From Sporolactobacillus sp. THM7-7 (GTDB taxonomy: Bacteria > Bacillota > Bacilli > Bacillales > Sporolactobacillaceae): DNA of 64,000 nt. The DNA lies in NCBI RefSeq assembly GCF_004153225.1, contig NZ_SEMB01000002.1:87567-151566 (forward strand). Direction: 5' to 3'. Under the pieces are notes generated by a model, which made no database searches, had not been told where the DNA came from, and worked only from the letters and a program-made list of their open reading frames with translations. Positions 56,878-64,000 of this stretch are shown in pieces. Both the position numbers and the translations under genes were made by a program. Each line of letters opens with the position of its first letter. Position 1 is the stretch's first letter.

Positions 56878-57300
56878 TCAAGCTTTCGGGCCGTCGGTAT
56901 TTTTCCAGCGCCGCCACAGATCGATCAATGCGTTACCCCACTGCAGCGTTTGAGCCACTTTCTCAGACTGAGTCTCTCCGCTCCGTTCGACGCTTGACGT
57001 AACCTTCCGAATCGTCGTATTCACGCTGTTCAAAGAATCGCCGAATCCTTGAACCGCGTCAAATATGCTGTTCAGACTCTTTGATTTTGACTGAACATCT
57101 TCCGCCAGCTGATTCGTTCGATGAATCAGCTCCGTCGTCTCCTGATTCAGCCCTTTCATTTGAGCCTGAACGTCTTCCAGCGTCGAAGCCACGTCCTCCA
57201 TGGTTTTTTGCGCGGAACTGAGTGTTTGTGACAAAAAATAAACAAGCACTGCAAAAGCGACTGCAATTACAGCTACAGATAAATACAAAATATTGATCAC
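56878..57300 (-). CDS. ytxG: DUF948 protein YtxG
   Basis: This 140-residue protein has an N-terminal membrane anchor (about 2-24, INILYLSVAVIAVAFAVLVYFL) and a coiled-coil body (about 27-110), the DUF948 pattern. In B. subtilis ytxG-ytxH-ytxJ form a stress operon next to ccpA and murC. The ytxJ gene is not present here. GTG start after GGGGGACC. Function unknown. Confidence 0.85.
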   Translation of the reverse strand: MINILYLSVAVIAVAFAVLVYFLSQTLSSAQKTMEDVASTLEDVQAQMKGLNQETTELIHRTNQLAEDVQSKSKSLNSIFDAVQGFGDSLNSVNTTIRKVTSSVERSGETQSEKVAQTLQWGNALIDLWRRWKNTDGPKA

Positions 57301-57337
57301 TTTAGGTCCCCCTTTTCATTCGTACCATTTTTGAGGA

Positions 57338-57387
57338 TGTTCGAAGGGACGCATGAACACAGGGCCGGCCTCCGCCTGTTCGAACAC
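57338..57387. repeat. Short deletion form of the TTCGAAAA element
   Basis: TGTTCGAAGG and CCTGTTCGAACA bound only 50 bp in the ytxG-murC gap, with no core. The right flank CACTCTA matches the element terminus. It looks like a copy reduced to its ends. Confidence 0.5.
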
Positions 57388-57534
57388 ACTCTATTAGTTT
57401 GATGATTTTAAGCGTTTCTATACCCTTCATTTACGATTCAGGAGGCACGCTTTAATCCTCCTCTATCTTACCATGTAAAAATGTTGAAAAAAAGGAGGAA
57501 GATTGTCGATAGGGCCTAAAACTTTCGGGCTATT

Positions 57535-58848
57535 TTACGGATGGCACACTTTTTGATATTCCTTCTGGTACTTCTGAATATCGCCGGCCCCCATGAAAAG
57601 CAATACGCTGTGCCTGTATTGTTTCAGGTCGTCAATATTACTGTTGTGCAAAATATGCGAACCGTCAATCCTATCCTGCAAATCGTGAATCGAGAGCTTT
57701 CCGCTTTTTTCCCGGGCAGATCCGAAAATATCACAAAGATACACGTCATCGGCCGTTTTCAGAGACGCGGCAAACGCATCCAGGAACGTCATCGTTCTGG
57801 AATAGGTGTGCGGCTGAAAAATAGCGATCAGTCTTCGATCCGGATATTTCTTGCGGGCCGCTTCGATCGTGACGCGGATCTCCGTCGGATGGTGGGCGTA
57901 GTCATCGATCAGCACCTGATCATTTTCCGGCAGAACGGTTTCTGTAAAGCGCCGTTTCACACCGTTGAAAGAAGCCAGGCCCTCTTTGACAATCTCAAGC
58001 GGTACATTCTGATAATTACAGAAAGCGATGACAGCCAGCGCATTCAGCACGTTATGATTTCCATAACCTCGGATCTGAAAATGTCCGTACAAGTCGTTTC
58101 TGATATAGACATCAAATGTTGTCCCCCCGTTTCCGGATTGAAACACAACATTTCTTGCCTGAAAGTCATTTTCTTCGTTGAATCCGTAATAGATAATCGG
58201 AACATTCGACTGAATCATTTGTAGCTTTTCATTATCTCCGCACGCAAAAATAGCTTTTTTCACCTTTAACGCCATTTCCTGAAACGCGCTAACTACATCA
58301 TCTAAATCTTTATAATAGTCGGAATGATCGAATTCAATATTTGTGATAATGCAATAATCGGGTGCCGCGTGAAGAAAATGGCGCTTATATTCACAGGATT
58401 CCCATATGAAGTACTGACTATTGTCCCGTCCGACACCGGTACCGTCGCCAATCAGATAGGTCGACGGAGCGAATTTTTCAAAAACATGGGCCAGAAGACC
58501 AGTTGTTGATGTTTTCCCGTGCGTACCCGTGACGGCAATACTTGTGTAGTGCTTCGCCAATTCACCAAGGAAGTCGAAATAACGATGTACCGGAACACCC
58601 ATTTTTTTCGCTTCGGCAATTTCTTCATGACGATCGGGAAAGGCGTTGCCGGCAATAACGACTTCATCGGACTGAATATTATCTTTATTGAACGGCAAAA
58701 TCTTAATTTTTTTATCTTCCAGCGCTTTCTGAGTAAAAAACCGTTTTTCATAGTCGGAACCTTGTACGTCATGATGCAGATCACGCAGAATCTGGGCGAG
58801 TGCGCTCATTCCCGTTCCTTTGATTCCAACAAAATGGTATTTCGTCAT
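57535..58848 (-). CDS. murC: UDP-N-acetylmuramate--L-alanine ligase
   Basis: MurC adds the first amino acid of the peptidoglycan stem peptide. The 437-residue product starts [21 protein letters not shown], has the ATP loop [16 protein letters not shown] (about 109-124), central [12 protein letters not shown] and C-terminal [16 protein letters not shown]. Length fits the 432 of B. subtilis. ATG at 58848 follows ATGGAGGTC; the frame continues 41 codons upstream with no signal. It lies downstream of sftA, as in B. subtilis. Confidence 0.97.
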   Translation of the reverse strand: MTKYHFVGIKGTGMSALAQILRDLHHDVQGSDYEKRFFTQKALEDKKIKILPFNKDNIQSDEVVIAGNAFPDRHEEIAEAKKMGVPVHRYFDFLGELAKHYTSIAVTGTHGKTSTTGLLAHVFEKFAPSTYLIGDGTGVGRDNSQYFIWESCEYKRHFLHAAPDYCIITNIEFDHSDYYKDLDDVVSAFQEMALKVKKAIFACGDNEKLQMIQSNVPIIYYGFNEENDFQARNVVFQSGNGGTTFDVYIRNDLYGHFQIRGYGNHNVLNALAVIAFCNYQNVPLEIVKEGLASFNGVKRRFTETVLPENDQVLIDDYAHHPTEIRVTIEAARKKYPDRRLIAIFQPHTYSRTMTFLDAFAASLKTADDVYLCDIFGSAREKSGKLSIHDLQDRIDGSHILHNSNIDDLKQYRHSVLLFMGAGDIQKYQKEYQKVCHP

Positions 58849-59309
58849 ACAATGACCTCCATAAAATGCAAATACCAGGCCACACGGTACAAGCATACGA
58901 TTATATCCAATGCGCTTGTCTCGGTCGGAAACCGGTTCATTTCCTGAAACTCTCGTAAACAGTATACTCATTTTTTTGCCAATAAGTGTGATTCAATTAC
59001 CTCTGTTTTCACGAGCTCCCCCGAGAGACCGCATCCCTTTAGAATCGGTTAACAGCTGTTTCATTTATGTAAACCCGGTACATTTTTGAACCTCTGAGCG
59101 GAAGATCTCTTCGCCCATCGGAGAATCAGAGGGAGCCGAAACGGGTGTCCCGATTCCCTGCTTAGAGCTATTTATTAGGAGAAAACACCCGTCAATTATT
59201 TTAACCCTAAAGGCACAAGTTGTAAAAGCATTTTTGTACCGATCCAAAAGTACGAAAAAAGCATCAACGATTCCGCGGCTCCCTCAGCCCTTTTCTCGTT
59301 ACCACTCGA
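58849..59309. other. Gene-free gap between sftA and murC
   Basis: 461 bp without a convincing gene. A 60-codon open frame (59065-59247, minus) has no ribosome binding site and no recognisable motif. A region of mixed composition at 59095-59160 has small inverted pairs (ACGGG/CCCGT type) but no T tract. It should contain the murC promoter. Confidence 0.5.
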
Positions 59310-61676
59310 CTAAATCTTATCATTCGAAAGCCCCTGTTCCAGGTTCTCCTTTGTCATCAGAACCTGGCGCGGTTTGCTCCCGTTCGCCGCCGAAACGACA
59401 TGCTTGGCCTCAAGTTCGTCGACCAGGCGCGCGGCCCTGTTGTAGCCGATCCGAAAATGACGCTGAAGGCTGGACACCGAAGCCTGCCCCTGCTCGACGA
59501 CAAAAGCCGCCGCGTCATGAAAGAGCTCATCCTCAAAAATATTCGTCTCAGACGTCATACTGCGGAGAGACTCCGCGTCAAACAAATAGTCCGGAGCCGG
59601 CCGATCACGAAAAGCATCGATAACCCGTTCAATTTCCGCGTCGGAAACATAGCACCCTTGCAGACGCTTGATGCTGCGCGCGCCGTTCTCCGCAAACAGC
59701 ATGTCGCCTCTCCCAAGCAAACGTTCGGCCCCTCCGGAATCGAGGATCGTTCGGGAGTCGGCCTGCGAAGAGACGCTGAACGCAATCCTGGCCGGGATAT
59801 TCGCTTTAATCAAACCGGTTAGAACGTCGACGGACGGCCGCTGGGTCGCCAGCAGAAGGTGAATACCTGCCGCACGCGCTTTCTGCGCGATGCGGCAGAT
59901 CGCCTCCTCTACTTCCTGCGGCGAGACCATCATCAGATCCGCTAATTCGTCAATAATGATGACAAGATAAGGGAGCCTCTCATCGTTTTCTTTCGGAGCC
60001 GCCGCCCGGCTATTATAGCGATCGATATCACGAACTCCGCTTCGAGCAAACAGTCTGTATCTTTTTTCCATCTCATCTACCGCCCACTTCAGCGCACGCG
60101 CCGCGTCTTTTGGTTCCGTAATCACCGGAGCCGCCAGGTGGGGAAGCTTTTGATACGGGGCCAGCTCGACCACCTTCGGATCGATCAGAAGCAGACGCAG
60201 GCGATCCGGCGGCGTTTTATAGATCAGACTCAGGATTAATGAGTGGATGCAGACGCTCTTCCCTGAACCCGTCGCGCCTGCGATCAAACCGTGAGGCATT
60301 TTTGCCAGATCGGTGATAATCTGTTTTCCGGATACATCCTGACCCAGAGCAGCAGTCAGCGGCGCCCGGCTGCCGAGAAAAGCATCCGAATCCATAATTT
60401 GTTTCAAATAAACGGGTTTGCGCCGGTCATTAGGAATTTCAATACCGACCGCACTCCGCCCGGGGACGGGAGCGATCCGGATTTGTCTCACCGCCAGACT
60501 CAGTTTGAGATCTTCGGACAGGCTGAGCACTTTGTTAATCTTGACTCCCGGATGCAGGTGAATATCAAATCGGGTAACGCTCGGTCCCTGCACGTGGCCA
60601 ACGATGTCCGCTTTGACATGGAAATTGGTTAACGTCTCGGTAAGCACCTGCTGCTTTTCAGCAATCCAGCCGGTACTCTCTTCCCGCACTTCGGGAGGAT
60701 TGTCCAGCAAGTCAAGCGGAAGCTGCAAACCTTCTCTATCTCCCGGGTCATCCGCCTTGTTATCCGAAGAATCGTTTTTTTGTTCTTTGTCTTCCGTCCA
60801 TTTGGAGCGATGGCGGTCCGAATGGAACATCAGCACGTTAAAAGGAACTTTTGATGACCCATGCGGCCGGTACGGGGATCTCGGCAAACGACTTCTGACC
60901 GTTCGTACCGTTTCACTGTTTTCCTTTGAGATCCCTTCTCTTCGCATTTGTCCGCTGCCGGAGGGGACTTGACGGTTCGCATGGGATGCTTCGTCTCGCC
61001 CGGGCGATGGCCGGCCGGGCGCTTCCCGACGCGTCGATGCTTCCGGAACCCTTTCTATTCCATCATCGTTCCGTCTCGCCCCGTACGGCGCCTCTTTCAC
61101 GGACCGCCGCTCAAGGGCCGGTTTTTCTACCCATTTCGGATCAACGGTCGGACGATCCTGAAGTGAAGGCAGACGATGACTCCGATGCAGCCGTTCGTTG
61201 TTTTTATTGGACCGGTCCAGTTTCTCGAAAATCTGCCTTTTCTCTTGAGCTTCTTTTTGAGGATCCAGATATACATGCTCACTTGACTTTGTTCGATAAA
61301 AGTCTTCAGGTGGTTTTTTAAATCCGAACACCGGAGAAGGTACCTGAGACACACGAAAAGGGGGCTTGATTTTTTTATCATGCCGGTCATTGGATACCGG
61401 CCGCTCCGGATGGTTCATCCGAAAATCGTTTTTTGTCCCGTTTTTCCCTGCTCCCGGTTCCTGCCGCCGCAAAGATCCTTGCCAGTTAGATTCGGCCGCT
61501 CTTTTATCCCCCTCAGGATAGTAGGACGCCATTTTGACAGTGACACGGCGGCGCGTATCTTCAAATCGCCCCACCGGCAGGCGCCCTCTGCCGGGATTCG
61601 GCGGGATATGCTTCGGCTCCTCTTCCGGCGGATCGGCTTCTAAACCAAACAGGCGCTGCCACCATTTTCCTGTCAT
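59310..61676 (-). CDS. sftA: Cytosolic DNA translocase SftA (FtsK/SpoIIIE family)
   Basis: SftA moves chromosome arms out of the closing septum in Bacillus. The 788-residue product lacks membrane segments. Residues 1-330 are a highly charged, apparently disordered linker; then an FtsK alpha/beta region with Walker A GLIAGATGSGKSVCIHSL (about 463-470), Walker B PYLVIIIDELADLMM (about 575) and LLLATQRPSVDVLTGLIKANIPARIAF. A C-terminal winged-helix gamma domain (about 720-788) follows. It is shorter than the 952 of B. subtilis, the loss being in the linker. ATG at 61676 has GAGGA 10 nt upstream. Confidence 0.94.
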   Translation of the reverse strand: MTGKWWQRLFGLEADPPEEEPKHIPPNPGRGRLPVGRFEDTRRRVTVKMASYYPEGDKRAAESNWQGSLRRQEPGAGKNGTKNDFRMNHPERPVSNDRHDKKIKPPFRVSQVPSPVFGFKKPPEDFYRTKSSEHVYLDPQKEAQEKRQIFEKLDRSNKNNERLHRSHRLPSLQDRPTVDPKWVEKPALERRSVKEAPYGARRNDDGIERVPEASTRREAPGRPSPGRDEASHANRQVPSGSGQMRREGISKENSETVRTVRSRLPRSPYRPHGSSKVPFNVLMFHSDRHRSKWTEDKEQKNDSSDNKADDPGDREGLQLPLDLLDNPPEVREESTGWIAEKQQVLTETLTNFHVKADIVGHVQGPSVTRFDIHLHPGVKINKVLSLSEDLKLSLAVRQIRIAPVPGRSAVGIEIPNDRRKPVYLKQIMDSDAFLGSRAPLTAALGQDVSGKQIITDLAKMPHGLIAGATGSGKSVCIHSLILSLIYKTPPDRLRLLLIDPKVVELAPYQKLPHLAAPVITEPKDAARALKWAVDEMEKRYRLFARSGVRDIDRYNSRAAAPKENDERLPYLVIIIDELADLMMVSPQEVEEAICRIAQKARAAGIHLLLATQRPSVDVLTGLIKANIPARIAFSVSSQADSRTILDSGGAERLLGRGDMLFAENGARSIKRLQGCYVSDAEIERVIDAFRDRPAPDYLFDAESLRSMTSETNIFEDELFHDAAAFVVEQGQASVSSLQRHFRIGYNRAARLVDELEAKHVVSAANGSKPRQVLMTKENLEQGLSNDKI

Positions 61677-61720
61677 ATGGTTCACATCCTCTTTAAACAG
61701 ACTCTTTTACGATCTTCCGC

Positions 61721-62341
61721 TCAATCTTTCTGATCGCGCAAAGACAAGAAATCTTCCCCTGCCTCAGTACCAGGATCCAATATAAGAATGCCGCGTCTCT
61801 TAGGGGCGCCGGGAAGTCCGAGTTCGCGCGCCGAACAGATCATGCCGTCGGAAGCAACTCCGCGAAGCACCGTAGGCCGTATGATCATACCATCCGGCAT
61901 CAATGCGCCGACTCTGGCGACAACCACCTTCTGTCCCTCATCGATATTCGGGGCGCCGCACACAATCTGTAGTTCCTCTCGACCGATATCCACCTGACAG
62001 ACATGCATATGGTCCGAATCCGGGTGCTTCTTCATCTTTTTCACATAACCGGTAACGATGAGCGGCTCGTTTTCTTTCGGCAGCCGGTCCTGAAAGCCGG
62101 CCTCGGTCAGCTCTTGATTCAGCCGATCGATTAACGTTTGATTCGGCCGGTTCATCCCTTTTTCCAGGACAAATGAGAGAAGACGCGTCACGTTGAAAAA
62201 ATTATAGCCCAGAACTTCTCCCGATGCCCGGTCTGAAATTCGGACGATAGGGCCCTTCTCTTCAATCTTCGGTTCGTCTCCGTCTTTTAAATAGGTGATC
62301 AGCACATCGCCTATTCCATCCGGATTATAATAAAAAATCAT
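61721..62341 (-). CDS. ytpR: tRNA-binding domain protein YtpR
   Basis: The 206-residue product has an N-terminal domain specific to YtpR (MIFYYNPDGIGDVLITYL) and a C-terminal EMAP-II/OB-fold tRNA-binding domain (about 95-200; IVTGYVKKMKKHPDSDHMHVCQVDIG, QIVCGAPNIDEGQKV, ASDGMICSARELGLPG). In some Lactobacillales a YtpR acts in trans-editing of mischarged tRNA; its role here is unproven. AAGGGGAAAT precedes the ATG, 2 bp after the ytpQ stop. Confidence 0.92.
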   Translation of the reverse strand: MIFYYNPDGIGDVLITYLKDGDEPKIEEKGPIVRISDRASGEVLGYNFFNVTRLLSFVLEKGMNRPNQTLIDRLNQELTEAGFQDRLPKENEPLIVTGYVKKMKKHPDSDHMHVCQVDIGREELQIVCGAPNIDEGQKVVVARVGALMPDGMIIRPTVLRGVASDGMICSARELGLPGAPKRRGILILDPGTEAGEDFLSLRDQKD

Positions 62342-62343
62342 GT

Positions 62344-63192
62344 TTATTTCCCCTTCCGCCGTTCATGTTCACTTTTTTTATCGAAAGGCCGGCCAGACGC
62401 CGGACGTTTTTTGGCGAGAATGAATATCGGTTCCAGTTCGCCCTTCTCATTAAAAATAAAGGGCAGAGCGGTAATCGGTACACTCCCTTCGGTAAAAAAC
62501 TTCATTGTCATCTGTGCCAGTATATCATAACCTTCAGGGTTCACGATATCGCCGAATATAAGAACATCCTGGTGCGGCACGGCAACGGTCAGATCGCCTC
62601 TTGCCCTCTCTTTCATGTGAACGATCAGCTGCTGATTCAGAATTCGGCTCGCATCATAGCCGTCGTTGTAGTTAATGAAGTAAAAAGCGTTATGCCTGAC
62701 AACATCTTTTCTCGGTTTCACAGGAAGAGAACGCAGATTAAAGTGAGCCATTTCAATGACGGAGGATTCACTCACGCCTTCGTTCTTCAGAAACGTCTGA
62801 TCCAGAAGTCTGAACGAATCTCCTAAATCTATCGCATAAAAGATCCTCGTCTCGGCGGTGTGACGGCGAAACACAAGCTTCTTCCCGTTTTCCGTTTCCG
62901 ATGGGAATGAGGCAGAACGGATCACAGGAAAAATCTTATCTTCCTTCCCATTAAGATGGGGGGACCGTTCCATCGCGGAAAGAGCATGATCGACATAATA
63001 TAAACAGTCTTCAATCACTCGCTCCCCCTCATCATGGTAGCGGTTCAGAAGATCGACCAGAGACAAAGTGATTCCCTTGCCGCTGACAGCATTTTCAATC
63101 CTTAGTTTATCCAACCGGCGATCGTATCGGACTGAACGCTTATCGGTCGTTAACTTTTCTTTCAATATTTTGCTTAATTCTTGCTGATTCAT
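62344..63192 (-). CDS. ytpQ: UPF0354/DUF1444 protein YtpQ
   Basis: The 282-residue product belongs to DUF1444 (family residues such as KIFPVIRSASFP and FFTEGSVPITALPFIFNEKGELEPIFILAKKRP). It has no signal peptide or membrane segment and ends in a lysine/arginine-rich tail (KSEHERRKGK). It is coupled to ytpR by a 2-bp gap, the order of B. subtilis ytpPQR. Biochemical function unknown. AAAGGAAG lies 13 nt before the ATG, slightly far. Confidence 0.88.
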   Translation of the reverse strand: MNQQELSKILKEKLTTDKRSVRYDRRLDKLRIENAVSGKGITLSLVDLLNRYHDEGERVIEDCLYYVDHALSAMERSPHLNGKEDKIFPVIRSASFPSETENGKKLVFRRHTAETRIFYAIDLGDSFRLLDQTFLKNEGVSESSVIEMAHFNLRSLPVKPRKDVVRHNAFYFINYNDGYDASRILNQQLIVHMKERARGDLTVAVPHQDVLIFGDIVNPEGYDILAQMTMKFFTEGSVPITALPFIFNEKGELEPIFILAKKRPASGRPFDKKSEHERRKGK

Positions 63193-63242
63193 CGGCGAAA
63201 AACTTCCTTTCGCTGCTTTTTTACCTTAGAGAGAGGGAATAA

Positions 63243-63767
63243 TTATCCATCTTCCCTTCGCCTGTGTGCTCCTTCCATCAGCTTCAAAATATGAAAAAAC
63301 ATGTCACTTCTTGTCACCATGCCGTCCGTCAGGATACCGATCGTCCCGCCATGTTTACGCACATCTTTCTCATGAGCGTACGTATCGGCAATGTCTCCGA
63401 GTTCTCGGCCGGCCAGGATCCCTTTTGACAGAACAGCAGGCAGCCTGATCCGCGCGCCTCCCGCTGTAATCATCCGTCCGGACCGATCACAGAACGCTCC
63501 CCAGTTCACGAGGAACATCTCATCCCCCAGCATGGAGACGCCGCCTTCCAGACCGATTCCTGAATCTACAGTGGGGTCGGCGCGGAGTACAGCTTCGGCC
63601 CGATTCATCGCCCCCTGCCTCGTTTCCTGATCCGACATGGGCATCGCAGATACCCCGGACGGCACGTCAAAACTTCTGATTTCGGCTTCCCGTCCGCAAA
63701 AGTTGACGAGCCGGCGTACCGACTCAATCTTGGCCGGGTTCTTCGTTCCTACACCGATAATGATCAT
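63243..63767 (-). CDS. DUF84 (inosine/xanthosine triphosphatase-like) NTPase
   Basis: The 174-residue product starts MIIIGVGTKNPAKIESVRRLVN, the DUF84 hallmark also seen in the YjjX NTPases, with SGIGLEGGVSMLGDEMFLVNWGAFCDR and GTIGILTDGMVTRSDMF following. Relatives hydrolyse ITP and XTP to clean the nucleotide pool. ATG at 63767 has AAAGGTGG upstream; the frame opens 40 codons further without a signal. It is 50 bp upstream of ytpQ on the same strand. Confidence 0.85.
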   Translation of the reverse strand: MIIIGVGTKNPAKIESVRRLVNFCGREAEIRSFDVPSGVSAMPMSDQETRQGAMNRAEAVLRADPTVDSGIGLEGGVSMLGDEMFLVNWGAFCDRSGRMITAGGARIRLPAVLSKGILAGRELGDIADTYAHEKDVRKHGGTIGILTDGMVTRSDMFFHILKLMEGAHRRREDG

Positions 63768-63853
63768 ACTTATGGTCCACCTTTGCTTTTTTCCTCTATT
63801 TGAAGAAAAGCTTGCCGGCTGACAAGTCTTTGACGCAGTCAGAGGGTTTGTGC

Positions 63854-63871
63854 TTTTCGAACAGACTCTTA
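63854..63871 (+). repeat. Solo right end of the TTCGAAAA element
   Basis: TTTTCGAACAGACTCTTA matches the right terminus of the dispersed element (compare TTTTCGAACCGACTCTTC at 56480). No left partner or core is visible upstream, so it is a relic or one arm of a copy that has decayed. Confidence 0.5.
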
Positions 63872-63900
63872 TACTCGACTTCGACACTTGATAGGTACAT

Positions 63901-63943
63901 AAAAAGCCCGGAGACAGCGTCCTGTCACGTGGCTTCGGGCTTT
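63901..63943 (-). terminator. Terminator of the gene entering at the right edge
   Basis: AAAAGCCCG and CGGGCTTTT form the stem, with inner pairing possible. On the minus strand it ends in CTTTTTATG. It lies 20 bp beyond a TAG stop at 63964. Confidence 0.85.
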
Positions 63944-63963
63944 TGAAGTTGATAAGTGTGTGC

Positions 63964-64000
63964 CTATTGTTTCATTGTGATCTGAGTGATCTTCTGCGGG
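63964..64000 (-). CDS. Possible C-terminus of an unidentified gene (cut by window edge)
   Basis: The last 37 bases read on the minus strand as PQKITQITMKQ followed by TAG. A strong terminator 20 bp later supports a real gene end. There is too little sequence to name the product. Confidence 0.35.
   Translation of the reverse strand, partial: PQKITQITMKQ

Noticed and set aside
59065-59247. 60-codon minus-strand frame in the sftA-murC gap
   Set aside because: No ribosome binding site, no family motif, and unremarkable composition.

Overview
The window is chromosomal DNA from a moderately GC-rich, endospore-forming member of the Bacillales (Firmicutes). Evidence for this: an alpha/beta small acid-soluble spore protein; the sporulation genes ytrH, ytrI and ytfJ; strong AGGAGG-type ribosome binding sites with frequent TTG and GTG starts; and a gene order that follows the Bacillus subtilis segment from dnaI/dnaB through citZ, pfkA/accDA, dnaE, ackA, thiI, ezrA, rpsD and ccpA to murC and ytpQR. 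I infer a Sporolactobacillus-like or related lineage from base composition and gene content; the sequence alone does not prove it. Almost every gene is on the minus strand. The plus-strand exceptions are the AI-2E permease gene, ytrH/ytrI, pepQ, a TSUP permease gene, ytsP, rpsD and a class A PBP gene. I see no rRNA, tRNA, CRISPR array, insertion sequence or prophage.

Layout. 1-6.2 kb: replication and repair operon (polA, mutM, coaE, nrdR, dnaB, start of dnaI). 6.4-12.8 kb: phosphate starvation block (phoP-phoR and pstS-pstC-pstA-pstB) with a clear three-copy PhoP box before pstS. 12.9-15.8 kb: icd and citZ, with a promoter and a cre-like CcpA site before citZ. The mdh gene that follows icd in B. 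subtilis is absent and the pst operon sits in its place. 15.9-18 kb: AI-2E permease, FxsA, thioesterase. 18-26 kb: pyk, pfkA, accA, accD and a DnaE polymerase that appears to have lost its OB-fold. 26-32.9 kb: ytrHI, nrnA, ytoI, ytkL, pepQ and a GT8 glycosyltransferase. 33-37.3 kb: ackA, ytxK, tpx, ytfJ, ytfI. 37.6-44.2 kb: a complete overlapping histidine operon (hisZGDBHAF-IE). 44.4-52.2 kb: spore protein, thiI, cysteine desulfurase, ezrA, permease, refZ, ytsP and rpsD with its leader. 52.5-64 kb: class A PBP, ccpA, ytxH/ytxG, murC, sftA, ytpR, ytpQ and a DUF84 NTPase.

The main unexplained structure is a dispersed family of short intergenic elements (about 130-146 bp). They have TGTTCGAAAA-type terminal inverted repeats and a conserved core around CTCATGTACTTTGTGTACAC. 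Four full copies (14.3, 33.0, 44.8, 56.4 kb), one divergent copy (6.3 kb), one 50-bp deletion form (57.3 kb) and several solo ends lie between otherwise conserved genes. One copy supplies the ackA stop codon, and one copy plus one fragment flank the GT8 gene. A second, GC-rich structured repeat lies at 30.46-30.63 kb, and a decaying 21-bp tandem array lies at 27.1 kb.
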